The notes under the pieces: generated by a model | Told to the model about the DNA's origin: nothing | Seen by the model: only the letters and a program-made list of their open reading frames with translations | Database searches by the model: none | Made by a program: the position numbers and the translations under genes | In this document: positions 62,363 through 64,000 of the stretch, in pieces | Layout of the letters: every line of letters begins with the position of its first letter | Position numbering within the stretch: position 1 is the stretch's first letter | Source: CALBZE01 sp036381255 | Lineage (GTDB): Bacteria > Gemmatimonadota > Gemmatimonadetes > Longimicrobiales > RSA9 | Assembly: GCA_036381255.1 (NCBI GenBank) | Contig: DASVDG010000114.1 | Coordinates: 62,001-126,000, forward strand | Reading direction: 5' to 3' | Length of the DNA stretch: 64,000 nt

Positions 62363-63655
62363 CTACCCCCTTCCGCTCCAGATGATGCGGCCGCCGACGA
62401 TCGTGTAGACCGCGCGGCCGCGCAGCGTCCAGCCCGCGAACGGCGTGTTGCGACTCTTCGAGCGGAACGTCTTCGGGTCGACGGTCCACTCCTCGGCCGG
62501 GTCGAAGACGGTCACGTCCGCCGGCGCGCCCGTGCGCAGCGTGCCGCCCGGCAGTCCGAACGCCGCGGCCGGCGCGCAGCTCATGCGCTCGACGAGCCGC
62601 GGCAGGTCGATGACACCCGGCTCGACCAGCTCGGTCACGGCCAGGCCGAGCGCGGTCTCGAGCCCGACGATCCCGAACGGCGCTTCGTCGAACGCCTGCT
62701 CCTTCTCGTCGTAATGGTGCGGCGCGTGATCCGTCGCGATCACGTCGAGCGTGCCATCGGCGACGCCCTCGCGCACCGCATCGCGGTCGACCGCCGACCG
62801 CAGCGGCGGGTTCATCTTCGCGTCCGTGCGGTACCGGTCGACGGCCTCGTCGGTCAGCGTGAAATGGTGCGGCGTCGCCTCCGCCGTGACCGCGATGCCG
62901 CGCGCCTTCGCGGCGCGGATCATCTCCACGCCGAGCCGCGTCGAGACGTGCTGGATGTGCAGCCGGCCGCCGGTCAGCTCCGCGAGCATCAGGTCCCGGG
63001 CGATCATGACGTCCTCGGCCGCGTTCGGGATGCCGACCAGCCCGAGCCGCGCCGAAACCAGCCCCTCGTTCATCGAGCCGCCCCGCGAGAGCGCCCGCTC
63101 CTCGCAGTGGCTCGCGACCGGGATGCCGAACGTCTGCGCGTATTCGAGCGCCAGCCGCATGAGCCCGGCGTCGGAGACCGGGCGCCCGTCGTCGGTGATC
63201 GCGACGGCGCCGGCATCGACCATCTCGCCGATCTCCGTGAGCCGCTCGCCCTTCAACCCGACCGACACCGCGCCGACGGGGTAGACCCGGACCGCGCCGA
63301 CGCGGGCGCCCTCCGCCGCAACGAAACCCACGGACGCGGGATCGTCAATGGGCGGATCGGTGTTCGGCATGGCGCAGACGGCCGTGAAACCGCCCGCCGC
63401 CGCCGCGCGCGCGCCGCTCGCGATCGTCTCCTTGTGCTCGCCGCCCGGCTCGCGCAGGTGCACGTGCACGTCGATGAACCCCGGCGCAACGACGAGCCCC
63501 GAGACGTCCAGCCTCTCGGTCCCCTCCGGCGGCACGACCTCGCGGTCCACGCCGACGACCGCGCCCTCGGCCAGGAGCACGTCGCGCACCTCGTCGATGC
63601 CCTGGGACGGGTCGATGACCCGGCCGCCCCGCAGCAGGATCGGTTTCGGGCTCAT
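62363..63655 (-). CDS. pyrC: Dihydroorotase
   Basis: Cyclises carbamoyl-aspartate to dihydroorotate in pyrimidine synthesis. The 430-residue amidohydrolase has metal ligands in FIDVHVHLREPGGEHKETIA, the lysine/His region, SHCEERAL, HIQHVSTRLGVEMI, ATPHHFTLTDE and the catalytic VIATDHAPHHYDEKEQ. This is the longer class I type found beside pyrB. The ATG at 63653-63655 overlaps the pyrB stop (ATGA). Confidence 0.95.
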   Translation of the reverse strand: MSPKPILLRGGRVIDPSQGIDEVRDVLLAEGAVVGVDREVVPPEGTERLDVSGLVVAPGFIDVHVHLREPGGEHKETIASGARAAAAGGFTAVCAMPNTDPPIDDPASVGFVAAEGARVGAVRVYPVGAVSVGLKGERLTEIGEMVDAGAVAITDDGRPVSDAGLMRLALEYAQTFGIPVASHCEERALSRGGSMNEGLVSARLGLVGIPNAAEDVMIARDLMLAELTGGRLHIQHVSTRLGVEMIRAAKARGIAVTAEATPHHFTLTDEAVDRYRTDAKMNPPLRSAVDRDAVREGVADGTLDVIATDHAPHHYDEKEQAFDEAPFGIVGLETALGLAVTELVEPGVIDLPRLVERMSCAPAAAFGLPGGTLRTGAPADVTVFDPAEEWTVDPKTFRSKSRNTPFAGWTLRGRAVYTIVGGRIIWSGRG

Positions 63656-64000
63656 TCCCCGCCTCCCCCGCGCTTCGCCGCCTCCGCCGTCTCCGGCGCG
63701 CCGCCCGCCAGGAGATACAGCACCGCCATCCGCACTGCCACGCCGTTCGTCACCTGTTGCAGGATCACCGAGTGGGGCCCGTCCGCCACGTCGCTGTCGA
63801 TCTCGACGCCGCGGTTCATCGGCCCCGGGTGCAGGATCAGGAGGTCGCGCGGCGCACGCTCGATGCGCTCCCGCGTCACCCCGAAGATCCGGTTGTATTC
63901 GCGCAGACTCGGGATGTACCCGGCCTGCATCCGTTCGAGCTGGAGCCGCAGCACGTTCAGCACCTCGGCCCACTCGATCGCCTCCTCGATGCGCCGGAAG
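63652..64000 (-). CDS. pyrB: Aspartate carbamoyltransferase catalytic subunit (5' end cut by window edge)
   Basis: Only the C-terminal ~115 residues are inside the window. They include NVLRLQLERMQAGYIPSLRE, LLILHPGPMNRGVEIDSDVA and QVTNGVAVRMAVLYLLAGG, the signature end of ATCase (HPGPxNRGVEI). It catalyses carbamoyl phosphate plus aspartate to carbamoyl-aspartate, the substrate of PyrC encoded next. The start and any pyrR-type control lie beyond the right edge. Confidence 0.95.
   Translation of the reverse strand, partial: FRRIEEAIEWAEVLNVLRLQLERMQAGYIPSLREYNRIFGVTRERIERAPRDLLILHPGPMNRGVEIDSDVADGPHSVILQQVTNGVAVRMAVLYLLAGGAPETAEAAKRGGGGE

Overview
The window is a high-GC bacterial chromosome segment, densely coded, with most genes on the minus strand. 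The gene set (a TonB-dependent receptor ending in Phe, bacillithiol-type BshA, a Bat/MoxR cluster, type III CoaX, the MEP enzyme Dxs, KtrA, and BsuPI-like and FIMAH-type secreted proteins) fits a diderm of the Gemmatimonadota or a close relative. That placement is inference from gene content; no rRNA gene is present. About 17 adjacent gene pairs overlap by the 4 bases ATGA, GTGA or (once) CTGA, so coupled translation is the rule here.

Layout. 1-1696: the 3' part of a glycosidase-like gene running off the left edge. 2064-4898: a lone TonB receptor with its own promoter and a terminator shared with recN. 5025-23425: a minus-strand run transcribed thrS > infC-rpmI-rplT > ktrA > pheS-pheT > coiled-coil gene-zapA > rny > folD > xseA-xseB > ispA > DUF212 > dxs > nadK > recN. 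It joins translation, RNA decay, C1 metabolism, isoprenoid precursors, NADP and DNA repair. Two attenuation devices control its head: a threonine-rich leader peptide plus terminator before thrS, and a terminator in the infC leader whose gene starts at a non-canonical AUA. 23446-25793: a cloverleaf-like palindrome and groES-groEL under a perfect CIRCE operator. 26052-26940: a cold-shock protein and rpsU. 26948-36044: a second run tatD > mutL > miaA > bshA > uppP > nadC > birA > coaX > UbiA-type prenyltransferase. 36130-38709: secDF. 38817-41267: a secreted sugar-dehydrogenase-like protein and, divergently, a BsuPI-like protein with a small helical protein.

41268-44187 is the only clearly accessory stretch. 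It holds decayed permease and IS256-type transposase fragments around a small merR-lipoprotein pair and a divergent gene for a protein with a Lys-Cys-Cys-Pro-Phe motif. 44188-44992: a CAU tRNA behind upp. 45085: an HMA-like domain without its metal cysteines. 45422-54041: a moxR > DUF58 > DUF4381-like > batA > batB/C fusion > batD/TPR/SH3 fusion operon, preceded by a large Rossmann-fold protein. 55906-58748: site-2 protease > scpA > scpB > rluB. 58996-60225: a frameshifted lipoprotein gene coupled to a FIMAH-domain secreted protein. 60501: rpsT with a UUG start. 61057-64000: pyrB (cut by the right edge) > pyrC > yhaM-like HD nuclease.

The finding most worth following is the thrS leader (23218-23425). 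It has the promoter, a 26-residue peptide with six threonines within eight residues, an alternative pairing segment and an intrinsic terminator expected of ribosome-mediated attenuation controlling a tRNA synthetase.
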